Shown one piece after another: positions 9,360 through 17,658 of a stretch of DNA of 64,000 nt. A program made the translations under genes and the position numbers. How positions within the stretch are numbered: the first letter of the stretch is position 1; every line of letters starts with the position of its first letter. The stretch lies in NCBI RefSeq assembly GCF_013408335.1, contig NZ_JACBZR010000001.1, positions 1,798,001-1,862,000 of the forward strand, in the 5' to 3' direction. The notes below the pieces were generated by a model. That model ran no database searches. It saw nothing but the letters and a program-made list of their open reading frames with translations, and was not told where the DNA came from. Origin of the DNA: Nocardioides panzhihuensis (GTDB lineage Bacteria > Actinomycetota > Actinomycetes > Propionibacteriales > Nocardioidaceae).

Positions 9360-9554
9360 TCAGTGGCAGGGGACGCCGAGGGCGTGGCGTGCGTCGTGGG
9401 TGAGCTCGTGCAGGTACTGGCCCTGGGCGGCGCCGAGAAGGGCGCCGTTCTCCTGCGTGAGCATGAACAAGGTGAACAGGGCGGCTGCGGCAAGCAGCCA
9501 GGCCCAGGCCGGCACCGTGGTGACGGCGCTGGACGGGTTGGTGGGGTTGGTCAT
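9360..9554 (-). CDS. cbtB: CbtB family predicted cobalt transporter subunit (64 aa)
   Basis: A single transmembrane helix (residues 16-36) is followed by the His-rich C-terminal motif YLHELTHDARHALGVPCH, the hallmark of CbtB. These His residues probably bind the metal. The ATG at 9554 is preceded by AAGAAGGGG. It is the first gene of the cbtBA operon, directly downstream of a cobalamin riboswitch, so expression should fall when B12 is abundant. Confidence 0.92.
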   Translation of the reverse strand: MTNPTNPSSAVTTVPAWAWLLAAAALFTLFMLTQENGALLGAAQGQYLHELTHDARHALGVPCH

Positions 9555-9569
9555 CGTGACCCCTTCTTT

Positions 9570-9735
9570 CCACGAACCTCGTGGACGATGCCGCAGCCGG
9601 TCTCCTGGCTTCCGGATCAACGCCTTCTCCTCGCCTTCCCAGCCCGGCGGGCCAGTGGCATGGGTGAGGAGGGGCTTCCCGGTCACAGTGGCGAGGACCA
9701 CGTCGGACTTTCACCGACTTCCCGTGCACTGCGGC
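9570..9735 (-). promoter_or_regulatory. Cobalamin riboswitch controlling cbtBA
   Basis: On the minus strand the leader contains the conserved cobalamin-aptamer blocks in order: GGGAAGTCGGTGAAAGTCCG, then GCCACTGTGACCGGGAAGCC, then the B12 box AAGCCAGGAGACCGGC. After the aptamer comes a perfect hairpin CCACGA-GGT-TCGTGG (9584-9570). This hairpin ends three bases before the AAGAAGGGG ribosome-binding region of cbtB, so the switch may act on translation. Bounds are approximate at the 5' end. Confidence 0.93.
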
Positions 9736-9739
9736 GCCG

Positions 9740-9758
9740 CTACTATCGCACATAGTCG
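9740..9758. promoter_or_regulatory. BlaI-type operator upstream of the cbtBA leader
   Basis: CTACTAT-cgcac-ATAGTCG has the 7-5-7 layout of the regional operator, with the left arm perfect and the right arm 6 of 7. It sits just before the 5' end of the riboswitch, where the cbtBA promoter must be. Confidence 0.65.
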
Positions 9759-10003
9759 AAGGCCGCACAACGAGCGTTCACGGAGTGCGTCCCTGGCCGA
9801 CGTTCGCTGCCGAGAGGTTCCAGACCCAGTGCGTGTCGTCGAGGCCCACGACTCCTAGCCGTGTCCTGAGGTGCAAAGTAGAGGGTCTGTTCGTGGCTCC
9901 ACGCCTCCATCACTGCCGCTGACACGGGCTCGGCGCGCGTTCGGGGGCTCCAGGCCAAGAGAGGCTGGCTCGATGTCGGCCCTCATCTGGGTTGCCAGGT
10001 ACG

Positions 10004-10561
10004 TCAGGGTCTGTCACCGCGACAGGGGGATGGATGACAGGCGGTCTCTGCGTCCTGAGGTCGGTCGTTGGGTCGGTCCTTGGTGCGCCAGGACAGGGCG
10101 ACGAGGAGGAGCCCGCCTCCGACGATGAGCGTGTCGGCGAGGTTGAAGGTGGGCCACCAGCCGGTGTGTAGGTAGTCGGTGACGTGACCGTCAGCGGCGC
10201 GGTCGATGAGGTTTGCGAGAGCGCCGCCGAGCACGGTGGCGAGCGCGCTGCCCCATAGCAGGGAAGCTGTAGGGGCCGTTCGCCATAGCGCGACGGCGAC
10301 GGCGGCGGTGATCACGGCCGTGACGGCGACGACGGTCCATGCCGGCGCGTCGGCGGCGAAGGAGAAGGCGACCCCTGGGTTGAAGGCGAGCTGGAGGTCG
10401 AGCGGTCCGCCCATGATTGGGTTACCTGGCAGGACGTGCTCGGCCCAGGTCTTGATCGTCAGGTCCGCTCCGGCAAGGACGATGGCGATGACCAGGAGTC
10501 CGATCCGGCGTCTGAGAGCGCTGACGCCAGCCTCGGCTGTGGCTTCGACAGGGGCGCTCAC
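10004..10561 (-). CDS. lspA: Signal peptidase II, LspA (185 aa)
   Basis: Lipoprotein signal peptidase that removes signal peptides from diacylglyceryl-modified prolipoproteins. Four hydrophobic helices are visible. The catalytic aspartate motifs are both present: NLIDR and FNLAD. The GTG start at 10561 overlaps the stop of the upstream transporter gene as GTGA, so it is coupled to it. A metal-efflux gene followed by an lspA-like gene is known from lead/cadmium resistance operons (PbrB/PbrC type). A role in metal resistance rather than housekeeping is therefore likely, though inferred. The tail after residue 165 is hydrophilic and Cys-containing. Confidence 0.93.
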   Translation of the reverse strand: MSAPVEATAEAGVSALRRRIGLLVIAIVLAGADLTIKTWAEHVLPGNPIMGGPLDLQLAFNPGVAFSFAADAPAWTVVAVTAVITAAVAVALWRTAPTASLLWGSALATVLGGALANLIDRAADGHVTDYLHTGWWPTFNLADTLIVGGGLLLVALSWRTKDRPNDRPQDAETACHPSPCRGDRP

Positions 10562-11256
10562 TTGCGGCCGTCCGAGCACGAGGAGTCGGCTTTGGTGGCG
10601 TGGTCGTCGTCTTCGCAATCGTCGTCGCAGACGAGTTCGCCTTCCCAGGCTTCCTTGCCTTCCATGATTGCGAATCCGGCGATGACGAACCCGGCAACCG
10701 GGTCGATCCAGGTCCAGCCGAGCAGGGCGAACGCGACCAGGCCGACGAAGGTGGAGACCGACAGCCATGCGCACAGTCGGGTCTCTGCGGCATCAGCAAC
10801 CACCAGGCGAGAGTTCATCTCCAGCCCGGCTTTGCGCTTGGCCCGGGCCAGCCAGGGCATGATCACGATCGACAGGCCAGTCAGGGCGATGCCGACTACA
10901 GAGGTGTCGGGCCTCTCGCCACTGACCAGGTCTCGGACGCCCTCGACGGTGACGTAGGCAGCGAGTGCGAAGAAGGTGATCGCGATGAACTTCAGTGCCC
11001 GGCGTTCCTTGGCCTCGTCGGGCTCGCCGCCCTTGATCTCGGCCAGCAGGCGCACCAGGACAACCGTGGCGGCAGCGACCTCGATGGAGGAGTCGATGCC
11101 AAACCCGATGAGGGAGACCGCTCCGGCGACCGTGCCGGCGGAGATCGCAATGATGCCCTCGACGACGTTGTAGCCGATGGTGACCTTCGCGTAGCGAACC
11201 GCTCGGTGTGCTGCGGGTCCGGTGACGTCGGGGGTGGTGGTGGATGGGGTGCTCAT
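10558..11256 (-). CDS. Cation diffusion facilitator-type efflux protein (232 aa)
   Basis: CDF-like membrane protein with about six helices. The second helix carries GFGIDSSIEV, the equivalent of the metal-binding D/E helix of the family. It is short, lacking the cytosolic ferredoxin-like domain of many CDF proteins. Instead it ends in an acidic Cys/His tail (CDDDCEDDDHATKADSSC) likely to bind divalent metal. The gene overlaps the CmtR-type regulator upstream and lspA downstream by four bases each. Cd, Pb, Zn or Co are plausible substrates; the regulator suggests Cd/Pb. Confidence 0.87.
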   Translation of the reverse strand: MSTPSTTTPDVTGPAAHRAVRYAKVTIGYNVVEGIIAISAGTVAGAVSLIGFGIDSSIEVAAATVVLVRLLAEIKGGEPDEAKERRALKFIAITFFALAAYVTVEGVRDLVSGERPDTSVVGIALTGLSIVIMPWLARAKRKAGLEMNSRLVVADAAETRLCAWLSVSTFVGLVAFALLGWTWIDPVAGFVIAGFAIMEGKEAWEGELVCDDDCEDDDHATKADSSCSDGRK

Positions 11257-11633
11257 CGGGTGGGCTCCTGGGGGTGGGTTCCGTAGGTGGGGCAGAGGTC
11301 GACGGCCTCGCCGGTGGCGGCGAGGAGTTGCTCGGCAGAGGCGAGCAGGTCCATCAGCTCCGGCCGCGCCAGGGCGTGCATGGTGGCGCGGCCCTGCGGG
11401 CGGGAGGTGATCAGCCCGCAGTCACGCAGACAGGCCAGATGCGCCGAGACGGTGGATTGAGCCAATCCGACACAGCTCACCAGGTCGGTCACCCGCGCCT
11501 CGCCCTCAGCAAGCCGCCGCAGGATCGCCAACCGTGCCGGGTCGCCCAATGACCGGAACAACGCCACGGCCGCAGACGGAGCCCCACACGACGTGGTGGC
11601 CGTGGAGCCGTCATCCGTGATATTCATCGTCAT
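11253..11633 (-). CDS. cmtR: CmtR-type ArsR/SmtB metal sensor (126 aa)
   Basis: Winged-helix ArsR protein: LGDPARLAILRRLAEG, then recognition helix LAQSTVSAHLACLRDCGL. Two cysteines in that helix (C68 and C72) and one near the C-terminus (C114) match the arrangement by which Mycobacterium tuberculosis CmtR binds Cd/Pb (C-x3-C in the recognition helix plus a distal Cys). The start is either the ATG at 11633 or that at 11627; neither has a clear Shine-Dalgarno. It is divergent from a methyltransferase gene and overlaps the efflux gene by four bases, so it probably represses its own operon and perhaps the divergent one. Confidence 0.88.
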   Translation of the reverse strand: MTMNITDDGSTATTSCGAPSAAVALFRSLGDPARLAILRRLAEGEARVTDLVSCVGLAQSTVSAHLACLRDCGLITSRPQGRATMHALARPELMDLLASAEQLLAATGEAVDLCPTYGTHPQEPTR

Positions 11634-11670
11634 GGGACGATGATAACCACAGACCCCGATGACACCTATC
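11624..11670. promoter_or_regulatory. Candidate CmtR operator region
   Basis: TCATCGTC-ATGG-GACGATGA (11624-11643) is a perfect 8-base dyad that overlaps the cmtR start codon. A second symmetrical pair, GATA and TATC, bounds 11642-11670. Both lie between the divergent cmtR and methyltransferase genes. Which, if either, binds the repressor is inference. Confidence 0.4.
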
Positions 11671-11684
11671 ACGGAGGTCGTGTC

Positions 11685-12314
11685 ATGTTGATGAACCGGA
11701 TCGAGAAGGTGGCGGTCAACAACCCGGCTCGCCGGGCTCTGCAGCGTTTCTACGAGGTCCCGGCCTTGCTGAAGTTGGCTGGCGGGCCTCTCCAGCCCGG
11801 ATCGAGAGCGGTCGAGATCGGCTGCGGCTCCGGGTACGGCACACAGATGATCCTCGACCACTTCAACGCCGCATCAGTCGACGCCCTCGACCTGGACCCG
11901 GAGATGGTGGCCAAGGCCAAGACGCGACTGGCCGACCGGTCCGGCCGCGTCCGCGTTGAAGCCGGAAGCGCCACTGACTTGAACGCAGCGTTCAGCGCCG
12001 GCGATGGCGACTACGACGCGGCGTTCGACTTCGCGATCATCCACCACATCCCCGAGTGGCGGGCCGCGGTCGCCGAGATCGCCCGCGTCCTCAAGCCCGG
12101 AGGAGTATTCGTCTTCGACGAGGTCACCGCGCACGCCCTGGCCCGCCCCTCCTACCGCCTCCTCTTCGACCATCCCGACCACGACCGGTTCACGGCACAA
12201 GAGTTCCTAGCCGAACTGCCCCGCCACAACCTGGACGTGACTGGGTCGTTCACCAGAGTGAACGGCGACTACCTGCTCGGGGCGGCCCGCAAACAGAACG
12301 CCGACCGGGGCTGA
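11685..12314 (+). CDS. Class I SAM-dependent methyltransferase (209 aa)
   Basis: A Rossmann methyltransferase with motif I VEIGCGSGYGT, an acidic residue ending strand 2 (ALDLDPEM), IIHHIPEW as the strand-4 region and LKPGGVFVFDE after it, in UbiE-like order. ACGGAGG lies 9 bases before the ATG at 11685; an earlier in-frame ATG has no such signal. The substrate is unknown. It is divergent from cmtR and followed by a broken isoprenylcysteine-type methyltransferase gene, suggesting a former lipid- or metabolite-methylating pair in the metal operon. Confidence 0.85.
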   Translation: MLMNRIEKVAVNNPARRALQRFYEVPALLKLAGGPLQPGSRAVEIGCGSGYGTQMILDHFNAASVDALDLDPEMVAKAKTRLADRSGRVRVEAGSATDLNAAFSAGDGDYDAAFDFAIIHHIPEWRAAVAEIARVLKPGGVFVFDEVTAHALARPSYRLLFDHPDHDRFTAQEFLAELPRHNLDVTGSFTRVNGDYLLGAARKQNADRG

Positions 12315-12319
12315 GCACG

Positions 12320-12928
12320 ATGGCGGTTGTTGGGCTGTTGCTGTTCGCCTTGTTCTTGGCGCTCGATGGCGGAGTACGGATCCTCGTCCAGCGACGTCGC
12401 ACCGGGGAGACTGGGGTGCGCCGGCCGGTGGGTCTATTCCACTGGTGCGCACGACTGATCAGCGTGCTCGGCGGGCTGACCGCAGGTGTCGTGGCCCCGG
12501 TCGCCGACCTGCTCGGACTGCCCCCAGTCCCCGCCCTGGACCAACCGGCCCTGCGTGCTGCCGGCGCAGCGCTGGCAGGGCTGAGCATCGCAGCGGTCTT
12601 CGCCTGTTAGCTGGCCATGGGCGCCTCTTGGCGCACCACAGTCGACGCCACAGAAACGCCGGCGCTGGTCACAACCGGCCCGTTCCGGCTGATGCGCAAT
12701 CCCATATACACCGGAACGATCGTGATGACGGCCGGCCTGGCCCTGACGGTGCCCAACGCCGTTTCCGCGGCGGGCCTGGCATGCATGGTCATCGGCGTCG
12801 AACTTCAGGTACGCCGCATCGAGGAGCCATACCTGGACCGCATCCACCAGGCGACCTGGCGTCGGTACGCCGCTCGAGTCGGCCGCTTCTTGCCCGGGAT
12901 CGGCCGCCTCGACGGACATGGGCCGTGA
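12320..12928 (+). pseudogene. Isoprenylcysteine-type methyltransferase gene interrupted by an amber codon
   Basis: One continuous frame from the ATG at 12320 to 12928 is broken only by TAG at 12608-12610 (codon 97). The second half contains VTTGPFRLMRNPIYTGTIVM, characteristic of the ICMT/PEMT membrane methyltransferase family, and ends in a normal family C-terminus. The first half has two to three hydrophobic helices. A CAG-to-TAG change would explain the stop, since the residues around it (AC*LAMGASWR) read as a natural membrane junction. The coding pattern is otherwise undamaged, so the loss is recent, or this is a base error. Confidence 0.8.
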
Positions 12929-13377
12929 CAGCACCTCATGCCCGACGCCAGGAGAGGCGAGCAGCAAGCGCCCCTGGCCCACCAGCACGGCCAGGGCCCC
13001 TGACGGTGTCATGCGTGACAAGTCGCCGTGCGCTCGAGCGCCGGCTGGCGGCCGAGGCGGTTCACCGGCCGTCGAAGTCGCTGTCGTCGGCAGACGCGGT
13101 GGTCGCGCTGAGCAGCGGGCCCCCGACAACGGCGGCCCGCGAGAACGACGGAAAAACCGAGGCCGATTGCGGGGCGGATTGCGGGACGGATTGTCACGGG
13201 GATCTCCTGCGGGTCCGAAGCGGCAAGGTCACATGCCGCCGACCGCGCCGTGCCCAAGAGAAGGGAGTCCTCATCGAGACCTGCGCTCAATCGCGAAGCA
13301 CAGTCCAGTGCCCCCGCACCTCGTCTGTCGTCTCACAACTGAGGGAGGGTCCGGACGCTCACCGGAGTCCTTCACTT
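12929..13377. other. Gap of about 450 bases without a recognisable gene
   Basis: Several open frames run across this stretch on both strands, but none has family similarity or a convincing start. One plus-strand frame contains DCGADCGTDCHGD, a repetitive Cys pattern; it has no start signal and reads into a frame shared with the previous gene, so I do not call it. A near-perfect dyad (TCACTTCTA/TAGAGGTGA, 13372-13389) covers the stop codon of the nickel/cobalt permease gene at the right edge. Confidence 0.5.
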
Positions 13378-14454
13378 CTATAGAGGTGAGGCTGACTCGG
13401 CGTGGCGGATCTCGATTCGCTCTTCGAAACGGCCCAACTTCCACGCGAGCAGGCTGATCGTCCAGACCACGACGAAGAGCCCGACCAGGAGATAGCCGAC
13501 ATACTGCAGGTCGAGCCGCGTCGCCCATGACAAGGCGGCGAGGTGGAACTGCTCGGCGAGCAGTTGCAGCAGGACGATGCCGCCGATCACCAGGGCGACC
13601 ACGACCGACAAGGTCGTGACGGTCAGGTTGTAGTAGACCTTCCGGACCGGGCTGAGGAACGCCCACTTGTAGGCGTGGGCCATGAAGACGCCGTCGGCGG
13701 TGTCGAAGAGGGTCATCCCGGCAGCGAACAGGACCGGGAGCACCAAGATGGCATACCACGGCAGCGTGCTGGCCGCGCCGCCCGCGAGGACCAGGAGCGC
13801 GACCTGGGTCGCGGTGTCGAACCCGAGGCCCATCAGCAAACCGATCGGGTAAAGGTGGCGAGGCTTGGTCACCCGGCGGGTGGCTCGGTTGAAGAGCCGC
13901 GCCATGAGACCGCGTTGGTGCAGGTGGTGCTCGAGTTTGTCCTCGTCGAAGGTTCCGGCTCGCATGTGCCGGAACACGTGGACGATGCCGAACAGTGCGC
14001 TCAGGTTGGTCAGGCCGATCACGATCAGGAAAGTCCCGGCGGTAAGAGTGCCCACGAGACCGAGTGTGGTCTGTAACGTCGAGTCGTCGTTCTGCACCGG
14101 GCCGGCGAGCGCACTCACCCCGACCGCGAGCAACAGGGAAAGTCCGAAGACGACACTGGAGTGGCCCAACGAGAACCAGAAACCCACGCCGCTGGCGGGT
14201 CTGCCCTCACCCACCAGCTTGCGCGCGGTGTTGTCGATCGCCGCGATGTGGTCGGCGTCGAAGGCATGTCGGACGCCCAGCAGGAACGCCGTGACCCCGA
14301 GGCCCACGCCGAACACACCGGAACCGCCGACCCGGTACTCCTGCGGCGCGACCACCGCGATCAGGACGACCCAACCGACGAGGTTCAACACCAGGACCAC
14401 GCCCGCCATCGCCAGCAGTGCGATCCGGTCACGGCGGCGGGCGGTCATCAACAT
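13378..14454 (-). CDS. NiCoT family nickel/cobalt permease (358 aa)
   Basis: Eight predicted helices and the family signature RHAFDADHIAAIDN (from residue 62), whose His and Asp residues bind Ni/Co. Further NiCoT motifs are present: LGFDTATQVALL and the stretch around GMTLFDTADGVFM. Members such as HoxN and NixA import Ni or Co; some mobile-island members are linked to resistance, so direction and metal cannot be settled here. A His-containing loop (LEHHLHQRG) lies in the large central cytoplasmic segment. It ends the leftward gene row that begins at 17428. Confidence 0.92.
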   Translation of the reverse strand: MLMTARRRDRIALLAMAGVVLVLNLVGWVVLIAVVAPQEYRVGGSGVFGVGLGVTAFLLGVRHAFDADHIAAIDNTARKLVGEGRPASGVGFWFSLGHSSVVFGLSLLLAVGVSALAGPVQNDDSTLQTTLGLVGTLTAGTFLIVIGLTNLSALFGIVHVFRHMRAGTFDEDKLEHHLHQRGLMARLFNRATRRVTKPRHLYPIGLLMGLGFDTATQVALLVLAGGAASTLPWYAILVLPVLFAAGMTLFDTADGVFMAHAYKWAFLSPVRKVYYNLTVTTLSVVVALVIGGIVLLQLLAEQFHLAALSWATRLDLQYVGYLLVGLFVVVWTISLLAWKLGRFEERIEIRHAESASPL

Positions 14455-14543
14455 GGCAGCACCTTATCGCGAATCACTTGCAGCAACATCCTCGTGGCAC
14501 AGGCTGGACACCGAGGATCGACCGGATGGGCCGCTGGCTCGAG

Positions 14544-15377
14544 TCAGTGCCCAGCCAAATCGACACGAGCGGGCCACGGGTTGGCGGTGCAGCCGTCCAG
14601 TCCCTTGGTTTGTTGCAGCATCACCGGAGCAGGCACGCCATTGCCCGGGCATCCGACGTGCGGGTAGCCGAGCGCGTGGCCGGTCTCGTGGTTTACCACG
14701 TAGCGACGGTAGGCCGTCAGTTTGCTGGCGTAGCTGTCGGCGCCGAAGTGCCATCGCCAGGCGTTGAGTACGACATCGTCGCCGTTGCGGCACGACAGCC
14801 TGCCGTCGGTGTCAAGGGGAGCGCAAAGTTCGTCGGCGGTCTCGGGTGTGGCCAGGACGATCCGCAGGTCGGCGTGGCCGTCGACGCGTGCTAGCCGGTG
14901 CTCGGCAGCCCAGCCACGGTCGTCAGACAGTGTCGTCTCGACGAAACGAGCGACTTGCTTGGTCGTGTACGGCAGCTCCTTCTCCACCTCGACCCGGTAT
15001 GTCGTCGCATCTTCCAAGGGGGCGGCTGGAGCGGCCGCGACCTCAAACCTCCCGGACCCGCGCTCGGGTATCGCCACCGGCGACGCTGGCGGTTCGCTTG
15101 GCCGGGGGACCGGTCCCGCGGCTGCGGCAACTTCGCCGTCGGGAAGCTCCGTGCCCGAGGTCGGCGAAGCCGAAGGCGGGGCGGCAACCGACGAAACTGG
15201 GGCGCGTTCACTCTTGTTGGCGGGTTCACCGTCGCGCGCCATCGCGACGAGCGGGAGGGTGATCGCCAGCGCCGTGAGAAGGACGGCGAGACCGGCGTGG
15301 CCTGCGGAATCCTCGGCCACGAGCCGGGCGCGGTGCGGTTCCCGGCATCGGTGAGATGCAGTTCGGTGCTTGCTCAT
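14544..15377 (-). CDS. DUF3152 secreted putative zinc metalloprotease (277 aa)
   Basis: An N-terminal membrane anchor (residues 28-46) is followed by a Pro/Ala/Ser-rich linker and a C-terminal catalytic-type domain. The domain carries HETGHALGYPH (residues 230-240), the HExxHxxGxxH zinc signature of metzincin-like enzymes. Four cysteines in the domain could form disulfides. DUF3152 proteins are found on actinobacterial surfaces; no substrate is established. It follows the BNR lipoprotein gene by 12 bases and is probably in one operon with it. A dead fragment of a sister gene lies at 7469-7563. Confidence 0.85.
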   Translation of the reverse strand: MSKHRTASHRCREPHRARLVAEDSAGHAGLAVLLTALAITLPLVAMARDGEPANKSERAPVSSVAAPPSASPTSGTELPDGEVAAAAGPVPRPSEPPASPVAIPERGSGRFEVAAAPAAPLEDATTYRVEVEKELPYTTKQVARFVETTLSDDRGWAAEHRLARVDGHADLRIVLATPETADELCAPLDTDGRLSCRNGDDVVLNAWRWHFGADSYASKLTAYRRYVVNHETGHALGYPHVGCPGNGVPAPVMLQQTKGLDGCTANPWPARVDLAGH

Positions 15378-15389
15378 CGTCTCGCCGAC

Positions 15390-16238
15390 CTACAGGACCT
15401 GTTCCCAGGTGTCGCCGTTGTCGTCCGAGCGGAAGGCCTCGTCCGTGGTGGCGGCATACCAGCCCTGCTCGGTGATCGTGAATGCCGCCGGCTGCCCACC
15501 GAGCGATCCAGTCTCCTGCCACGTCTTGCCCGCGTCGTCACTGACCCGGACAACGCCATCGGGGCCAATGCCTGCGAGGCTGCCTTCCGCAGTGGCGTCG
15601 AGGTAGGCGGTGATGGGGCCGCCGAGCTCGCGGGTCTGTCCCGTGGACGTGTCGATGCTGATCAGCTGACCCTTGCCGGTGGTTGCGAACAGCTGGCCGG
15701 CTTCCTTGGCGGCGGCGACGCTGACGAGGTCGCCCGAGTGGATCTCCTCGAACCGCTCCCGGTCTTCGGTGCGGAGCAGGCGCTTGGTGGTGGCGTCGTA
15801 GGCGTAGAGGACGTCGCCGGCCGGTTCGAGGATGTGGAAGTCGGCCTCACCTTGCAGCGCGAGCGGTGTCCAGGTCTCGCCGGCGTCGGTGGACTCGATC
15901 AGCCCCAGGTGCGGAGGCAGGTCCTCGGTCAGGTCGGGGTGTCCGCTGCCGAGAAAGTGGCCTGGACCTACGACGGTGAACGCCATGGTGTCCTGCCAGC
16001 GGTCGGCGACCCGGGTCGGCTTGCCGTCGTCGGGAACGTGGAAGAGGCCGAAGTGGGTGGCGACGTAAAGGCTGTCATCGGCGGGGTCGATCCCGAGGCC
16101 GTGGATGTGGCCGACTGAACTCTCGTCCGCGGTGTTGTCGGTTGCGGCTGGGCTGGACTCCGAGTCGGCGGCGCAGGCAGTTGAAAGGAGGGCCGTTGCC
16201 ACGGCGACCGCGATCGTGAGGCGGGAGGTTCGGTTCAT
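15390..16238 (-). CDS. F510_1955-type BNR-repeat lipoprotein (282 aa)
   Basis: A lipoprotein signal peptide ends at LLSTAC. The mature protein begins with HIHGLGIDP, a motif characteristic of the sialidase-like family often annotated F510_1955, and contains several Asp-box-type repeats (STDAGETWT, SDDAGKTWQE, SDDNGDTWEQ) of a beta-propeller. Sialidase activity is not implied. Members cluster with DUF305 and copper genes, as here, and probably act at the outer membrane face on a metal-related task. A second, membrane-anchored member is encoded at 25493. Confidence 0.85.
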   Translation of the reverse strand: MNRTSRLTIAVAVATALLSTACAADSESSPAATDNTADESSVGHIHGLGIDPADDSLYVATHFGLFHVPDDGKPTRVADRWQDTMAFTVVGPGHFLGSGHPDLTEDLPPHLGLIESTDAGETWTPLALQGEADFHILEPAGDVLYAYDATTKRLLRTEDRERFEEIHSGDLVSVAAAKEAGQLFATTGKGQLISIDTSTGQTRELGGPITAYLDATAEGSLAGIGPDGVVRVSDDAGKTWQETGSLGGQPAAFTITEQGWYAATTDEAFRSDDNGDTWEQVL

Positions 16239-16301
16239 GAGAATGCTCCGGTCTTGAGAAGATGCCGGGCAGGTGCGGGGCCTGCCCGGCTTGGATGACG
16301 G

Positions 16302-16889
16302 TCAGGACTTGAGTAGTGCCTGCATCGTCTTGATCTCCTCGGTCTGGGCAGTCTCGATGTCCTTGGCCGTAGCCTTGGCGTCAGGGAATTCGCCCTCGGC
16401 CTGCTCAGTCTGGGCCATCTCGATCGCGCCCTCGTGGTGCTCGATCATCATCGTGAGGAACATCTGGTCGAACTCGGCGCCAGAGGCGTTCTCGAGCTCG
16501 GCCATGTCCTCCTCTGACATCATCCCGGTCATGTCGTCCGACGACATGTCGCCGTGGTCCATGCCGGGCATGCCCTCATCGGGGACGTCCTCGCCCCAGC
16601 TCCCGAGCCAGCCGGTCATGGTCTTGACCTCCGGTCCTTGCGCCGCCTCGATATCAGCGGCCAGGTCCTTGACCTTCTGGCTCTCGGCTCGGGTCCCGGC
16701 GAGCTCTGACATCTCGACGGCCTGCTGGTGATGCAGAATCATCTGCTGGGCAAACGTGACGTCGGCATCGTTGTGCCCGGCCGACGTGTGGCCGTCATCC
16801 TCGCCGCCACGGACAGCGAGGATGAGAACAACGGCCGCGAGGATGAGCAGCACGGCCACGACTATGGCGGCCGTCAGGGTCTTACGCAT
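16302..16889 (-). CDS. DUF305 protein, membrane anchored (195 aa)
   Basis: One N-terminal helix (residues 8-27) anchors an extracytoplasmic domain with two ferritin-like DUF305 repeats. These carry MILHHQQAVEMSELA and MIEHHEGAIEMAQ, with a Met/Asp/His-rich linker (GMPGMDHGDMSSDDMTGMM) between them. The HH and Met clusters suggest copper binding at the cell surface. It lies between DUF6153 and the BNR lipoprotein, the same group often seen in actinobacterial copper clusters. A paralogue follows the multicopper oxidase at 37424. Confidence 0.9.
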   Translation of the reverse strand: MRKTLTAAIVVAVLLILAAVVLILAVRGGEDDGHTSAGHNDADVTFAQQMILHHQQAVEMSELAGTRAESQKVKDLAADIEAAQGPEVKTMTGWLGSWGEDVPDEGMPGMDHGDMSSDDMTGMMSEEDMAELENASGAEFDQMFLTMMIEHHEGAIEMAQTEQAEGEFPDAKATAKDIETAQTEEIKTMQALLKS

Positions 16890-16972
16890 GAGAAGTACTC
16901 CGTTATGTGATCTGGGTCTGGGCAGGCGAAAACCCGAGCCACCCCGAATGGGTGCCTCGTGGCCAGGACCTG

Positions 16973-17428
16973 TCAGCAGCGGATCACGCAGAGTTGCAGC
17001 AGATCGGGCGGATCACGGTCTCGTCCGTAGAGAACCGGCGTCGACCAAGTGGGAACCAGGTGCCTGAGGACCCGGATGCCGCGCCTCGCCATCAGTAGAG
17101 CGAAGCCCAAGATCAACCCGGTGAGGATCGCGAGACAGAGACCGAGGATGCTCCCACCTCCGTCGCTGCCAGGCATCTGGGAATCCGTGGCGCCGCGGGG
17201 GGCCGCGGTGGCCGGGGACTCGTCTACCGTTGTCGCGGCCAGTTCATGCGGTCCACCGTGTCCCGCGGCCATCACCACGCCCCCGCTCTGGGGCAAGGCG
17301 CCCATAGTGTGAGCGCCGGCGTGAGATCCCCAACCGTGCATCGACAAGAGTCCGAACAGCGCCACCGCAACCGCGGCAAACGCAAGGCGCGCGCCACCTA
17401 TGTGCGTCGCCGTCCGGAGATCCTGCAT
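16973..17428 (-). CDS. DUF6153 family membrane protein (151 aa)
   Basis: A hydrophobic N-terminal segment ending in LLSMHGWGSHAGAHTMG is typical of DUF6153. A Ser/Ala-rich extracytoplasmic region and a second helix (LGLCLAILTGLILGFALLM) follow. His residues after the first helix and two Cys in the tail (LLQLCVIRC) may bind metal. The ATG at 17428 was chosen because the upstream extension is polar and unlike the family. A TAGTAT hexamer only about ten bases upstream suggests a very short or leaderless message. It heads the DUF6153-DUF305-BNR-DUF3152 row. Confidence 0.75.
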   Translation of the reverse strand: MQDLRTATHIGGARLAFAAVAVALFGLLSMHGWGSHAGAHTMGALPQSGGVVMAAGHGGPHELAATTVDESPATAAPRGATDSQMPGSDGGGSILGLCLAILTGLILGFALLMARRGIRVLRHLVPTWSTPVLYGRDRDPPDLLQLCVIRC

Positions 17429-17528
17429 GGCCTCGATACTAGGCGTACGCCACGCGTAACAAGAACTCACTCAGATGAATCCCGCCTGGTTCAACATGAC
17501 ACGCGCGAGTTGGTCCACTACCACCGAT

Positions 17529-17547
17529 CAACTACGGTCCATAGTAG
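17529..17547. promoter_or_regulatory. BlaI-type operator between DUF6153 and M23 genes
   Basis: CAACTAC-ggtcc-ATAGTAG: right arm perfect, left arm 5 of 7, same 5-base spacer as the other sites. It lies about 100 bases from the starts of both divergent genes, so it could serve either. Confidence 0.55.
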
Positions 17548-17658
17548 AAGCGGGATTCTCCATCCCCTGGTGGGTGCCCGGCTTCCCCGTCATGGGCGCC
17601 CACCATTTCATGCCTGTGGCGCGGTCGTGTACGCGATTCGGTGGGACGAGGAGAACAG

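Noticed and set aside
12608..12610. In-frame TAG read as pyrrolysine or programmed readthrough
   Set aside because: No pyrrolysine genes or recoding signal are visible and actinomycetes are not known for it; a nonsense mutation is simpler.
12929..13377. Frame containing DCGADCGTDCHGD as a possible metal-binding peptide
   Set aside because: No start signal, continuous with the out-of-frame part of the upstream gene, and no other conserved feature.
13372..13389. Dyad TCACTTCTA/TAGAGGTGA as terminator or operator
   Set aside because: It covers the stop codon of the nickel/cobalt permease, has no loop and no T-tract; not enough to assign a role.
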